Below, piece by piece: positions 17,853-26,861 of a stretch of DNA of 64,000 nt. A program made the translations under genes and the position numbers. The stretch covers positions 62,001 to 126,000 of the forward strand of contig NZ_PUEJ01000007.1 in NCBI RefSeq assembly GCF_002982075.1. The letters are read 5' to 3'. The notes beneath the pieces are model-generated. The model searched no databases. It worked only from the letters and a program-made list of their open reading frames with translations, and was not told the origin of the DNA. Position 1 is the first letter of the stretch; each line of letters begins with the position of its first letter. The stretch comes from Labrys okinawensis. Lineage in GTDB: Bacteria; Pseudomonadota; Alphaproteobacteria; Rhizobiales; Labraceae.

Positions 17853-18820
17853 TAGAGCCCCTCCGGAAGGGTCGCCGTCTTGCCGACCAGCTTCTCGCCG
17901 CCGAGTTCCGCCAGCTTGGCGTAGAGCTTGGTGGCATCGGCCTGTTCATCGGCGATCGTCCGGCTGGGAATGCCGGCGAGAAAGGTACGCTTCAGCACAT
18001 TGTAGGTTGCCTCGTCGTCGGCCTGCATCAGGGGCCGGAGCTGCGACCAGATCGCGTCCTGGCTTGCCAGGGCCTGCTTGGCCTGGCGGGAAGCGGCGGC
18101 AAAGGCGGCGATCTGTCTGTCATTCCGGCCGTCGTTCCGCTTGAAGACATAGCCGACGAAGGAAATCGGCCCCTCGACGCCGAAGGACCGCGCGACCTCG
18201 TCGGCGCCGACCAGTCGCTTGAAGCCCTTGGCTTCGAGACGCGCACAGAAATTCCAGTAGAGCAGCGCGGCGTCGAGCTCCCCCTGCTCGAGTTTCATGC
18301 TCAGCAAGGGAGGCGCCCCGAATACCGGCTCGGCCGCCTTGGCCAGATCGATGCCCGCCTGGTGCCGGGCATAGGCCTGCAGCAGGATCCAGCTCTTGTC
18401 GAGCGCTCCGCCGGCCACGCCGATACGCTTGCCGGCGAGATCGGCGACGGTGGCGATCGTCGAATCCGGCGCCCGCATCACCGCCCCCTCCGAGGCCGAG
18501 AAGGGCAGGAACACGATGTCGCGCCCCTCGCCGCGCATGCGCGCCGCCCAGAGCAGATCCGAGACGATGCTGTCGACGGCATCGCCCAGGAAGGCAATGC
18601 GCGCCGCGTCGTTGGAGGCGAGCTTGAGGGGCTCGATCTTCAAGCCCGCAGCCTCGTCCAGGCCGAGCGCACGGATGGCGGCAAGCTCCCACTCGACGGT
18701 GCCGAAGGACAGCACACCCAGGCGCAGCGGCGGCATCTGGGCCCAGGCCGGTCCGGCCGAGCCGAAAAGCCCCCCCAGCCCGGCGCCTGCAAGCGCGAGA
18801 AATTGTCGCCGTTCCATCAT
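17837..18820 (-). CDS. ABC transporter substrate-binding protein, xox locus
   Basis: This 327-residue exported protein has a Tat-like N-terminus (MERRQFLALAGAGLGGLF) followed by a NitT/TauT-type binding fold (LRLGVLSFGTVEWELAAI, then DLAGKRIGVAGGALDKSW). It is the first gene of the minus-strand array that continues through permease, ATPase, hydrolase and xoxF. Homologues sit beside PQQ alcohol dehydrogenases in several bacteria, with substrate not established. Overlap with the permease is 16 bases. Confidence 0.88.
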   Translation of the reverse strand: MMERRQFLALAGAGLGGLFGSAGPAWAQMPPLRLGVLSFGTVEWELAAIRALGLDEAAGLKIEPLKLASNDAARIAFLGDAVDSIVSDLLWAARMRGEGRDIVFLPFSASEGAVMRAPDSTIATVADLAGKRIGVAGGALDKSWILLQAYARHQAGIDLAKAAEPVFGAPPLLSMKLEQGELDAALLYWNFCARLEAKGFKRLVGADEVARSFGVEGPISFVGYVFKRNDGRNDRQIAAFAAASRQAKQALASQDAIWSQLRPLMQADDEATYNVLKRTFLAGIPSRTIADEQADATKLYAKLAELGGEKLVGKTATLPEGLYWAGH

Positions 18821-19121
18821 TGCGGCAATCCACCGTCGAAACGCGCCGCGGCACGCCCAACCCCATCAAATTGTTTCTGAAAAGGCCGCCACTGCCGAAC
18901 CGGGAGCGAACCGAAATCGCCGGCTACCAAGCGCCCATCCTCCCTGTGCAGATAATATCTATTCTTGACAAGGAGTGTGATCATCATTCTTCATGCTGTC
19001 CAGTCACTTTACGTTGCGCCTAGACTGATTCACAACACAACACGACATGTGAAGAACAAAATAAGCAGAAATTAAGCTTAATCTTCGATGACTTTGGACG
19101 AATGGCCGAAAGGGAGAGAAA
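18821..19121. promoter_or_regulatory. Divergent promoter region, xox array / cytochrome c
   Basis: This 301-base gene-free region separates two diverging genes. Its right half (18950-19110) is AT-rich and contains TTGACA at 18965-18970, a possible -35 element for the rightward cytochrome gene, without a convincing -10. A GGGAGAG ribosome site sits just before ATG 19122. A shared regulator could bind here. Confidence 0.45.
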
Positions 19122-19508
19122 ATGCGACAGGTCGCCGTCGGAATTCTTGCCTCTATCCTGATATCGAGCGCCGCACTCGCACAAGATGCTGCGCTCGGAG
19201 AAAAAGTATTCATCAAGTGTAAAGTTTGTCACCAGGTTGGAGAGACAGCCAAGAATGCCGTTGGCCCCGAGTTGAACGGAATAATCGGCCGTAAATCCGG
19301 ATCGGTGGAGACTTATACCTATTCGCCAGCAATGAAGAGCGCCGGCCTGACCTGGGCGGAGGACTCTCTTTCAGAATATCTTAAGAATCCAAAACAGAAG
19401 GTACCCGGCAACAAGATGGCCTTTGTCGGTCTGTCGAAGCCCGACGACATCGCCAATGTCATCGCCTATCTCAAGCAATTCGATGCCAGCGGCAAGAAGA
19501 CGCCATGA
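19122..19508 (+). CDS. Class I cytochrome c, c2/c550-like
   Basis: This 128-residue periplasmic cytochrome has a 20-residue signal peptide (ending AALAQ). The haem motif Cys33-K-V-Cys36-His37 is followed by VGPELNGIIGRKSG and YSPAMKSAGLTWAE, and the axial methionine is Met99 in VPGNKMAFVG. This is the cytochrome c2/cL class that shuttles electrons from dehydrogenase cytochromes to the terminal oxidase. It is divergent from the xox array, which fits a role as the carrier behind XoxG. Codon use is slightly more AT-rich than its neighbours. Confidence 0.92.
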   Translation: MRQVAVGILASILISSAALAQDAALGEKVFIKCKVCHQVGETAKNAVGPELNGIIGRKSGSVETYTYSPAMKSAGLTWAEDSLSEYLKNPKQKVPGNKMAFVGLSKPDDIANVIAYLKQFDASGKKTP

Positions 19509-19590
19509 GGTAAGCGGCCCCCTGCATGCCTCCATTGAAGCCGTCGACAGGCGGGGGTGGGGCGCAGGCCCTGCCCGCCCGGCCGGCTCA

Positions 19591-20901
19591 TCATTCGGCG
19601 GCCGCGAATTCCGTTTTTGAATCGTGCCCCAGGCCCAGGACCAGCAGGGCCGAGACGAGCGGCAGCAGCGACAGGGCCAGCAGGCCCATGGCCGTGCCGC
19701 CCGTCTGATCCTTGAACCAGCCGATCAGATAGGGCCCGCCGAAGCCGGCGAGATTGCCGATCGAATTGATCAGCGCGATGCCCGCCGCCGCCGACGCTCC
19801 GCTCAGGAAGGCCGTCGGCAGGGTCCAGAACAGCGAAAAGGTGCAGAACACGCCGATGGCCGCCACCGTCAGGGCGATCATGGTCAGTACGGGATCGCTC
19901 AGCGCGCTGGCAGTCGCCAGGGACAACGCGATCAGGAACAGCGGCAGCGCGACATGCCAGACCCTTTCGCGGGTGCGGTCCGAATGCTGCGCCCACAGCA
20001 CCATGGCGACCGAGCCGAACACATAGGGGATCGCGGTGACGAAGCCGGTCTGGATGTTGCTGAGGCCGAACGCCTTCACGATCTGCGGCAGCCAGAACTG
20101 CATGCCATAGAGCGCCCCGACGAAACCGAAATAGACCAGGCTGAGCACCAGGACCTTGGGCGAGGCCAATGCCTGGCGCAGGCTCATATGGTGCGCGGTC
20201 TTCCGGGCGGTCTCCTCCCGCTCCAGGCGGTCCGAGAGCCAGCGCTTCTGTTCGGGGCTGAGCCAGCCTGCCGAGGCCGGGCGGTCGGTCAGGTAGAACC
20301 AGGTCACGATGCCGAGCAGGGCTGCCGGCAGGCCTTCCAGAATGAACAGCCATTGCCAGCCCTTGAGGCCACCGATGCCGTCCATGCCGAGCAGATAGCC
20401 GGAAATCGGGGCGCCGATCATCGTCGACGCCGGCACCGCCACCGCAAAGGCGGCGAGGATGCGCGCGCGGTATTTCGCCGGATACCAGTAGGTCAGATAG
20501 AGGATGATGCCGGGAAAGAAGCCGGCCTCGGCCACGCCGAGCAGGAAACGCAGCACATAGAAGCTGACGGGACCGGCGACCAGCGCCATCAGCGCCGAGA
20601 CGATGCCCCAGGTCACCATGATGCGGGCGATCCAGCGGCTGGCACCGACCCTGTGCAGGATGACGTTGCTGGGTACCTCGAAGAGGAAATAGCCGATGAA
20701 GAAGATGCCGGCGCCCCAGCTGTACACCAGGGGCGAGAATTTCAGCTCGTCATTCATGGTCAGGGCAGCAAAGCCGAGATTGACGCGGTCGAGATAGGCC
20801 AGGAGATAGGCCAGCATCAGGAACGGCAGCAGGCGCCAGGATATCGCCCGTACGGTAGAGCTCTCGATTGTCCGCCCGTCTTGCTCTGCAGCGGCGCCCA
20901 T
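19591..20901 (-). CDS. MFS transporter, anion:cation symporter family
   Basis: This 436-residue inner-membrane carrier has about 12 transmembrane helices. The first-helix motif LAYLDRVNLGFAAL and the following FIGYFLFEVPSN are characteristic of the ACS family (tartrate, phthalate, hexuronate and similar organic acids). A large cytoplasmic loop lies near residues 200-245. The ATG at 20901 gives a normal N-terminus. It stands alone, and its substrate cannot be inferred from neighbours. Confidence 0.88.
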   Translation of the reverse strand: MGAAAEQDGRTIESSTVRAISWRLLPFLMLAYLLAYLDRVNLGFAALTMNDELKFSPLVYSWGAGIFFIGYFLFEVPSNVILHRVGASRWIARIMVTWGIVSALMALVAGPVSFYVLRFLLGVAEAGFFPGIILYLTYWYPAKYRARILAAFAVAVPASTMIGAPISGYLLGMDGIGGLKGWQWLFILEGLPAALLGIVTWFYLTDRPASAGWLSPEQKRWLSDRLEREETARKTAHHMSLRQALASPKVLVLSLVYFGFVGALYGMQFWLPQIVKAFGLSNIQTGFVTAIPYVFGSVAMVLWAQHSDRTRERVWHVALPLFLIALSLATASALSDPVLTMIALTVAAIGVFCTFSLFWTLPTAFLSGASAAAGIALINSIGNLAGFGGPYLIGWFKDQTGGTAMGLLALSLLPLVSALLVLGLGHDSKTEFAAAE

Positions 20902-21031
20902 CAGGCGATCCTTCCCTTTACTGGCGCATGCTCACGGCCAGCCTTGTTCTGACGCGACTCAGCGTTTCCCGCCGATTCCGTCAAATCACAAAATGCGCCG
21001 GAGGTGCCCCTCTGCCGGCGCCAGCCGCGCC

Positions 21032-21700
21032 TTACCGGGCCTCTTCCCGGATGCGGTAGGCGCAGCGGCGGGCGCCGTGAACGATATGCTCGGTTCTCTC
21101 CACCGTGCAGCCCGGCCCGAGCATGTCGCGGAAAATGGCGAGTTCGGAGCGGCAGAAGCCCTGGCAGGCCGTGGCGGCCGCGCAGATCGGGCAGTGGTTC
21201 TCGATGAGGAGCCAGCCCTCGCCATCCTCGGCCGCGCGCTGTTCGGCCATATAGCCCTCGCGCGTGCGGATCGTCGCCAGCGCCGCCACGCGGGCGGGCG
21301 TGCCCTCCAGCCGGCCAAGTTCGGCGCGGTAGGCGGCGCGCATCTCCTCCTCGCGCGCCGCAATCAGGCGCTCGAGCGCCTCGGGGCCGAGCAGGTCGCG
21401 AATGTGGCGCAGGAGGCCGACCGTCAGCTCGGCGTGGCTGTCGGGAAAGCGGCCATGCCCCTGCGCCGTCAGCCGCCAGAATTGAGCGGGCCGGCCGACC
21501 CCACGGGCCACGGATTCGGTCTCGACCAGCCCTTCGGCGGCGAGTTTCGTCAATTGCTGCCGAGCGTTCTCGCCGGTCGTGCCGATCGCCTTGCCGAGCT
21601 CGGCCGCCGTCTGCTGTCCCCTGGTCTTCAGGAGCAATAGCAGCCGGTCGGGTCCGGACCGTCCCTGTGGGCTGGCATTTTCGAGCTCGAGCGCCGACAT
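21032..21700 (-). CDS. Winged-helix regulator with cysteine cluster (SufR/COG2345-like)
   Basis: This 222-residue cytoplasmic regulator has an N-terminal winged helix (LLLLLKTRGQQTAAELGKAIGTT, then GRPAQFWRLT). The C-terminal domain has a cysteine set Cys170-P-I-Cys173 and Cys179-x3-Cys183, suited to holding an iron-sulfur cluster as in SufR-type regulators. The ATG at 21700 is chosen because the longer frame has no homologous start. It is divergent from the monooxygenase-like gene, with a palindrome between them, so it probably controls that gene and itself. Confidence 0.82.
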   Translation of the reverse strand: MSALELENASPQGRSGPDRLLLLLKTRGQQTAAELGKAIGTTGENARQQLTKLAAEGLVETESVARGVGRPAQFWRLTAQGHGRFPDSHAELTVGLLRHIRDLLGPEALERLIAAREEEMRAAYRAELGRLEGTPARVAALATIRTREGYMAEQRAAEDGEGWLLIENHCPICAAATACQGFCRSELAIFRDMLGPGCTVERTEHIVHGARRCAYRIREEAR

Positions 21701-21713
21701 GATCCTCTGCAGA

Positions 21714-21743
21714 CTATATTCAAAGCATATACTTGCTTTATAG
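21714..21743. promoter_or_regulatory. Candidate operator between divergent genes
   Basis: An inverted repeat AAAGCA-TATACT-TGCTTT (21722-21739) is framed by CTAT (21714-21717) and ATAG (21740-21743), giving an interrupted dyad. It lies in an AT-rich patch 14 bases from the regulator start, within the 127-base divergent interval. It suits autoregulation by the adjacent winged-helix protein. Confidence 0.45.
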
Positions 21744-21827
21744 GGCCCCGGACAGCGGTATGCAATCGCGCGATGACGCCGTGGTCGCCCTCTTGAATTC
21801 CGACAACCCGGCCGCCACTCTCGCAGC

Positions 21828-23018
21828 ATGGCTCAACATGATGAAGATGGAGCGACTGCCGCTTCGACCCCCGCCGATCCGGCAGCCGCGCCGGAGGTCC
21901 ACCTCGCCTACAAGGTGGACATCGTGGTGATCGGCGCCGGCCAGGCCGGGCTCTCGAGCGCCTATCACCTGCACGAACTCGGATTGGCGCCCGGCCGCGG
22001 CTATCTGGTGCTCGACAAGGCGCCCGCACCGGGCGGCGCCTGGCAATATCGCTGGCCGTCTTTGACGCTGAGCACCGTCAACCGCGTGCATGATCTGCCC
22101 GGCATGGCCTTTGCCGACGTCATCGATCCCGGCCTCACCGAGGTGCCGGCCTCGCAGGCGGTGCCGCGCTATTACGAGGCCTATGAACGCAAGTTCGAGC
22201 TGCCCGTCTATCGGCCGGTGACGGTCAAGGTGGTGTGCGCGCGCGGCGAGCGCTTCCGGGTCGAGACGGACAAGGAGACCTTCTCGGCCCGCGGCCTCAT
22301 CAACGCGACCGGCACCTGGGAGACGCCCTATATTCCCGATTATCCCGGCCGGGAGAGCTTCAGGGGGCGGCAGCTCCACACCCGCGACTACCGGACCGCC
22401 GAAGCCTTCGCCGGCCAGCGCGTCCTCGTGGTCGGGGGCGGCATCTCGGCCGTGCAGATCCTCGACGAGATCTCGCGCGTGACCGACACGATCTGGGTGA
22501 CGCGCAGCGAGCCGAGGTTCCGCGACCGCCCCTTCACGCCGGAGGACGGACGGGCGGCCGTCGCCCTCGTCGAGGACCGGGTGCGGCGGGGCCTCATCCC
22601 CGGCTCCATCGTCTCGGTCACCGGCCTGCCCCTCACCCCGGCCCTGCGGGCCGCGCGCGAGCGGGGCGTGCTGGCGCGCCGGCCCATGTTCAGCGCGATC
22701 ACGCCGGAGGGCGTGCGCTGGGCCGATGGCCAGGAGGAGAAGGTCGACGTCATCCTCTGGTGCACCGGCTTTCGCTCCTCGCTCGACCACCTGGCGCCGC
22801 TGCAGATCCGCGAGGACGATGGCGGCATCGTGATGACCGGCCGGCTGGCGACTGAGGTCGCCCGGGACCCGCGTATCCACCTGGTCGGCTACGGCCCCTC
22901 GGCCTCCACCATCGGCGCCAACCGCGCCGGCGCCGCGGCCGCCCGGGAGCTGACGGCGACGTTGGGGATCGGCGGTATAAGCGCCAATCCCTTACCCTCC
23001 CCTGGAGGGGGAGGGTAG
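21828..23018 (+). CDS. Flavin monooxygenase-like NAD(P)/FAD oxidoreductase
   Basis: This 396-residue CzcO/FMO-type flavoprotein has an FAD Rossmann motif at residues 36-41 (GAGQAG), a second dinucleotide motif VVGGGISA near residue 200 for NADPH, and the ATGTW-like segment between them. About 28 residues precede the first strand. It is divergent from a cysteine-cluster regulator. Oddly, the last residues (NPLPSPGGGG) and the TAG stop are encoded by a dispersed palindromic repeat, so the original C-terminus has been replaced or extended. The substrate is unknown. Confidence 0.85.
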   Translation: MAQHDEDGATAASTPADPAAAPEVHLAYKVDIVVIGAGQAGLSSAYHLHELGLAPGRGYLVLDKAPAPGGAWQYRWPSLTLSTVNRVHDLPGMAFADVIDPGLTEVPASQAVPRYYEAYERKFELPVYRPVTVKVVCARGERFRVETDKETFSARGLINATGTWETPYIPDYPGRESFRGRQLHTRDYRTAEAFAGQRVLVVGGGISAVQILDEISRVTDTIWVTRSEPRFRDRPFTPEDGRAAVALVEDRVRRGLIPGSIVSVTGLPLTPALRAARERGVLARRPMFSAITPEGVRWADGQEEKVDVILWCTGFRSSLDHLAPLQIREDDGGIVMTGRLATEVARDPRIHLVGYGPSASTIGANRAGAAAARELTATLGIGGISANPLPSPGGGG

Positions 23019-23137
23019 GCCTGAAAGGCCGGGGTGGGTGGAGAAACATGGATCGTAACCATAGAAACAGGTCCTTTTCCGAAGAAATCACCCCACCCCG
23101 AGGCTTCGCCTCGACCCTCCCCCTCCAGGGGAGGGTA
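22993..23137. repeat. Dispersed palindromic repeat family A, copy 1
   Basis: An element of about 145 bases whose ends are inverted copies of TACCCTCCCCTGGAGGGGGAGGGT, each arm itself palindromic. A CGGGGTGGG/CACCCCG pair sits inside, and the centre varies between copies. Other copies lie at 27925-28069, 36347-36492 and 39831-40000. This copy overlaps the 3' end of the monooxygenase-like gene and lies before a convergent gene. Confidence 0.85.
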
Positions 23138-23151
23138 AGCAGGTCGCAGTC

Positions 23152-25392
23152 TCACCCCGTCTTCAGCGCGTCCGTGTCGATCGGCAGAGTGCGCACGCGC
23201 TTGCCGGTGGCGGCGAAGACCGCATTGGCGACGGCGGGACCGACGGCGACCGTCGCCGTCTCCCCGATGCCGCCGGGGGCCTCGGCGCTCTTGACCAGAT
23301 GGGTCTCGATCACCGGCACCTCGTCGATGCGCATGGGCAGGTAGGTGTCGAAATTACCCTGCTCCACCCGGCCGTCCTTCAGGGTGATGGCGCCGTGCAG
23401 CGCCGCTGTGAGGCCGAAGATCGCGCCGCCCTCGACCTGCGCGGCGATGGTGTCCGGGTTGACCTGCAGGCCGCAATCGACGGCGCAGACGAGGCGATGC
23501 ACCTTGAGCGTGCCGTCGGCCGCCGTCTCCACTTCGGCCACCATCGACATGAAGCTGCCGAAGGCGAACTGCACGGAGACGCCGCGCCCGCGCCCCTTGG
23601 GCAGAGGCTGGCCCCAGCCCGCCTTCTCGACCGCCAGCGTCAGCACGCCGAGCGCCCGCGGATTATGGGCGAGCAGCTCCTTGCGATAGGCGACCGGGTC
23701 CGCCTTGGCGGCGGCGGCCAGTTCGTCCATGAAGCTCTCGACCACGAAGACGTTGTGGGTGGGCCCGACGCCGCGCCACCAGGAGGTCGGGATGCCCGGC
23801 GGCTCGACCCGGACATAGTCGACATGGATGTTGGGCAGGGCATAGGGCGGCTCGGCCGCCGCTTCCACCGCATCGGGATCGATGCCGTCCTTGAAGGCCG
23901 GCGGGTAATAGCGGGCCAGGATCGAGGAGCCGGAAATGCGATGGGTCCAGGCCACCGGCTTGCCCGCGGCGTCGAGCCCCGCCGACATCCGGTCGAAATA
24001 ATAGGGCCGGTACATGTCGTGCTGGATGTCTTCCTCGCGGCTCCAGACCACCTTCACCGGCCCGTCGACCTGCTGGGCCACCTTGACGGCGCGCGCCACG
24101 CCGTCCGCCTCCAGCCGGCGCCCGAAGCCGCCGCCGATCAGGTGGTTGTAGACCTTGACCTTGTCCTTGGGCAGGCCGGTGATCTCGGCCGCGACCGCCT
24201 GCGCCATGGTGGGCACCTGCGTGCCGACCCAGACCTCGCAGCCATCCTTGCGCACATGCACGGTGCAGTTCATCGGCTCCATGGTGGCATGGGCGAGGAA
24301 CGGCACCTGGTAGATGGCTTCGAGCTTCTTGGCGGCGCCGGCCAGCGCCTTGGCGGTATCGCCCTCGTTGCGGGCGACCGCGCCCGGCTGCTTGGAGGCC
24401 TCGGTGAGCTGGCTGACGATCTCAGCGCTGTCGACCTTGGCGTTCGGCCCGTCGTCCCAGGTGATGTTGGCGGCGGCGAGGCCCTTCTTGGCCGCGCCCA
24501 TATGGTCGGCGACCACGGCGACGGCATCGTCGGTCTTGACCACCTGCCTGACGCCCTTGACGGCGAGCACCGCCTTGTCGTCCACGGATTTGGGCTTGCC
24601 GCCGAACACCGGCGAGATGGCGATGGCGGCGACCTTCATGCCGGGCAGCTTGACGTCGATGCCGAACTCGGCCTTGCCGACCACCTTGTCCGGCGTATCC
24701 AGCCGCTTGGCGGGGGTGCCCAGGAGCTTGAAGTCCTTGGGGTCCTTGAGCTTGAGGCTCTCGGGCGCGGGAACCGGCATGGCGGCGGCCTCGTCGGCGA
24801 GCTCGCCATAGCCGAGCGTCGCATTGCTGGCCGGATTGACCACGGCGCCGTCGCGGGCCGTCAGCTTGGCCGCATCGACGTTCCAGCGCTTGGCCGCGGC
24901 GGCGACCAGCATGGTGCGGGCGGCGGCTCCTGCCTGCCGCAAGGGCTGCCAGAAGGCGCGTATGGTGGTGGAACCGCCCGTCGCCTGGCTGCCGAGCAGG
25001 GCATTGCCATAGAGCTTGTCGTCGGGCGGGGCATGTTCGAGCTTGACCTGGTGCAGGCCGACTTCCAGCTCCTCGGCCAGCAGCATGGCCTGGGCGGTGT
25101 AGACGCCCTGCCCCATCTCGACCATCGGCATCACCAGCGTCACCAGGCCCTGGCGGTCGATGCGGATGAAGGCGTTGGGGGCGAAGTCCTTGGCCTCGGC
25201 CGCGGCGACCGGCGATCCGGCCAGCGGCGGTAGAGCGAGGGTGAGAACGAAGCCGCCGCCAATGGCGGCTCCCGCCTTCAGGAAGGCGCGGCGATCCAGC
25301 TCTTTGTTTTGACGCGTTTTCTTAATCGAAAAGTCTGTCAACTTTTCTGGGAAACGCTGTTGGCGTGAATATGTATCGGTACCGTCGGGCAT
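23152..25392 (-). CDS. Molybdopterin-binding oxidoreductase large subunit (IorB/aldehyde dehydrogenase type)
   Basis: This 746-residue xanthine-oxidase-family large subunit has an N-terminal twin-arginine motif RRAFLK (34-39) followed by a hydrophobic stretch, so it is exported folded. Cofactor-binding segments include GGGFGRRLEADG, a WRGVGPTHNVF loop and the C-terminal GGIGETAT with the catalytic-type Glu. Two-subunit enzymes of this kind oxidise aldehydes or N-heterocycles such as isoquinoline and pass electrons to cytochromes. The ATG at 25392 is 14 bases after the iron-sulfur subunit gene. Confidence 0.9.
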   Translation of the reverse strand: MPDGTDTYSRQQRFPEKLTDFSIKKTRQNKELDRRAFLKAGAAIGGGFVLTLALPPLAGSPVAAAEAKDFAPNAFIRIDRQGLVTLVMPMVEMGQGVYTAQAMLLAEELEVGLHQVKLEHAPPDDKLYGNALLGSQATGGSTTIRAFWQPLRQAGAAARTMLVAAAAKRWNVDAAKLTARDGAVVNPASNATLGYGELADEAAAMPVPAPESLKLKDPKDFKLLGTPAKRLDTPDKVVGKAEFGIDVKLPGMKVAAIAISPVFGGKPKSVDDKAVLAVKGVRQVVKTDDAVAVVADHMGAAKKGLAAANITWDDGPNAKVDSAEIVSQLTEASKQPGAVARNEGDTAKALAGAAKKLEAIYQVPFLAHATMEPMNCTVHVRKDGCEVWVGTQVPTMAQAVAAEITGLPKDKVKVYNHLIGGGFGRRLEADGVARAVKVAQQVDGPVKVVWSREEDIQHDMYRPYYFDRMSAGLDAAGKPVAWTHRISGSSILARYYPPAFKDGIDPDAVEAAAEPPYALPNIHVDYVRVEPPGIPTSWWRGVGPTHNVFVVESFMDELAAAAKADPVAYRKELLAHNPRALGVLTLAVEKAGWGQPLPKGRGRGVSVQFAFGSFMSMVAEVETAADGTLKVHRLVCAVDCGLQVNPDTIAAQVEGGAIFGLTAALHGAITLKDGRVEQGNFDTYLPMRIDEVPVIETHLVKSAEAPGGIGETATVAVGPAVANAVFAATGKRVRTLPIDTDALKTG

Positions 25393-25406
25393 GATCCCTT
25401 CCTCCC

Positions 25407-25859
25407 TCAAGCAGCGGCGTGATGGATGGCGGCGCGGATACGCTGATAGGTGCCGCAGCGGCAGACATTGCCGGACATGGCGGCATCGATGTCCTCGTCG
25501 CTCGGCTTGGGCGTGGCGGTGAGCAGGGCCGCGGCCGACATCAGCTGGCCGGACTGGCAATAGCCGCACTGCACCACTTCGAGATCGAGCCAGGCCTGCT
25601 GCAGGGCCTTGCCCTGCGGGGTCTGCCCGATCGCCTCGATGGTGGTGACGGCGCTCTCGCCGACGCTTTCCAGCGGCGTGATGCAGGAACGCGTCGCCGT
25701 GCCGTCGACATGCACGGTGCAGGCGCCGCACAGCGCTGCACCGCAGCCGAACTTGGTGCCGGTCATGCCCAGAATGTCACGCAGCACCCATAAAAGCGGC
25801 GTGTCGCCATCGGCATCGATGGTGTGGGCGGTCCCGTTGATCTTGATGGTATAGGCCAT
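25407..25859 (-). CDS. 2Fe-2S subunit of molybdenum oxidoreductase (IorA type)
   Basis: This 150-residue protein has two [2Fe-2S] sites. The plant-ferredoxin-type site uses Cys39, Cys44, Cys47 and Cys59 ([12 protein letters not shown]). The helical C-terminal site has CGYCQSG and CRCGTYQRI. It lacks a signal peptide and would be carried out of the cell with the Tat-bearing large subunit. No FAD subunit gene is present, as expected for the IorAB class. The ATG at 25859 removes a spurious upstream extension. Confidence 0.92.
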   Translation of the reverse strand: MAYTIKINGTAHTIDADGDTPLLWVLRDILGMTGTKFGCGAALCGACTVHVDGTATRSCITPLESVGESAVTTIEAIGQTPQGKALQQAWLDLEVVQCGYCQSGQLMSAAALLTATPKPSDEDIDAAMSGNVCRCGTYQRIRAAIHHAAA

Positions 25860-26029
25860 GGCAGTCTCCCGCGAGTCGGAAGGGCATATCCCCTCCTTGG
25901 AGTCGTTCCAGACAATCAGCCTAGGCCTGCCGGGGCAAGGGTTCAATCGATCACAAGCCGGTGTGGGGTTTGGAACGCCTGCAAGTTGCCCGATGCACGG
26001 ATCTCTCGCGTCACAGATAAAGCGCGGAA

Positions 26030-26232
26030 ATCCTTCCCCGGCTTCGGGGAAGTCCGGAACATCTTCGTAAACGAAGATGTTCCTTCCATCGCTGCATGGC
26101 AGCGACGGAAGGGGGAGAGTGGCGCCGACCTGTCAACTCCAGGGGCATTTGCGCCACGCTCCCCCACCCGGCCCTTCGGGCCCAGCGCACACAAACTGTG
26201 CGCGCGATCTCCCCGAAGTCGGGGAGGGATAG
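26030..26232. repeat. Nested-palindrome element in a 421-base intergenic region
   Basis: The gap 25860-26280 contains no gene. Its centre is a set of nested inverted repeats: a near-perfect 28-base palindrome GGAACATCTTCGT-AA-ACGAAGATGTTCC (26056-26083), a CTTCC...GGAAG pair around CATCGCTGCATGGCAGCGA, GTGGCGC with GCGCCAC, and CGCACA-CAAAC-TGTGCG. Outer CTTCCCCG...CGGGGAG arms enclose them. The whole could fold into a branched structure. It looks like a mobile, REP-like intergenic unit. Confidence 0.6.
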
Positions 26233-26280
26233 TCGAGCCTCTTCCTGCTGAGCGGAATGCGCGAAGCCCGTAGCCACCCC

Positions 26281-26739
26281 TCACACACTGCTCAGCAGCA
26301 GGCTGGTCTCGCTGTTCGAGACCCCGTCGATCAGCCGGACCTCGCGCAGCACGCGGTCGAATTCGGCCAGGCTCGCGGCGCGGATGTTGGCGACGAGGTC
26401 CCAATTGCCGTTGGTGGTGTGCAGCGTGTGCACCTCAGGCAGGCCGCGCAGCTTGCGGATGACCTGCGTGGTCGACTTGCCGACCACCTCGATCATCATC
26501 ACCGCATGCACGGCGTTCATGTCGTAATCCTCGCGCACGCGGGCGGTGAAGCCGAGCAGCGTGCCGGTTTCGATCAGGCGGTCGAGGCGGTTCTGCACCG
26601 TGCCGCGCGCCACACCCAGGGCGTCGGCAAGCTTGGAGAGCGAGGCCCGCCCATCGGTGCGCAGATGCGCGATGATGCCGCGGTCGAGCGCATCGGGAAT
26701 ATATTTGACCGTCTCGGCGTCCCGCCCCGTCACTGACAT
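26281..26739 (-). CDS. Lrp/AsnC-family transcriptional regulator
   Basis: This 152-residue regulator has an N-terminal helix-turn-helix (DALDRGIIAHLRTDGRASLSKLADALGVARGT) and a C-terminal RAM domain that binds amino acids (VHAVMMIEVVGKSTTQVI, HTTNGNWDLVANI). The ATG at 26739 is used; a TTG three codons earlier is possible. It is divergent from ornithine cyclodeaminase with a 122-base gap, the usual arrangement for a local arginine/ornithine-responsive activator of that catabolic gene. Confidence 0.92.
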   Translation of the reverse strand: MSVTGRDAETVKYIPDALDRGIIAHLRTDGRASLSKLADALGVARGTVQNRLDRLIETGTLLGFTARVREDYDMNAVHAVMMIEVVGKSTTQVIRKLRGLPEVHTLHTTNGNWDLVANIRAASLAEFDRVLREVRLIDGVSNSETSLLLSSV

Positions 26740-26861
26740 TTTTTGCAATCCGACCTGGCAATCTGTTCAATACACTGACGGTTCTAGCACAGGATTGCGA
26801 TTTCGGTGAACATCCAGGCGGCCTAGGCTAGGGCCAACATTGACCGTTCAGGGATTTTTCG

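Noticed and set aside
23299-25233. 644-codon plus-strand open frame
   Set aside because: It is the antisense shadow of the molybdenum oxidoreductase gene; its composition is low-complexity and matches no protein.
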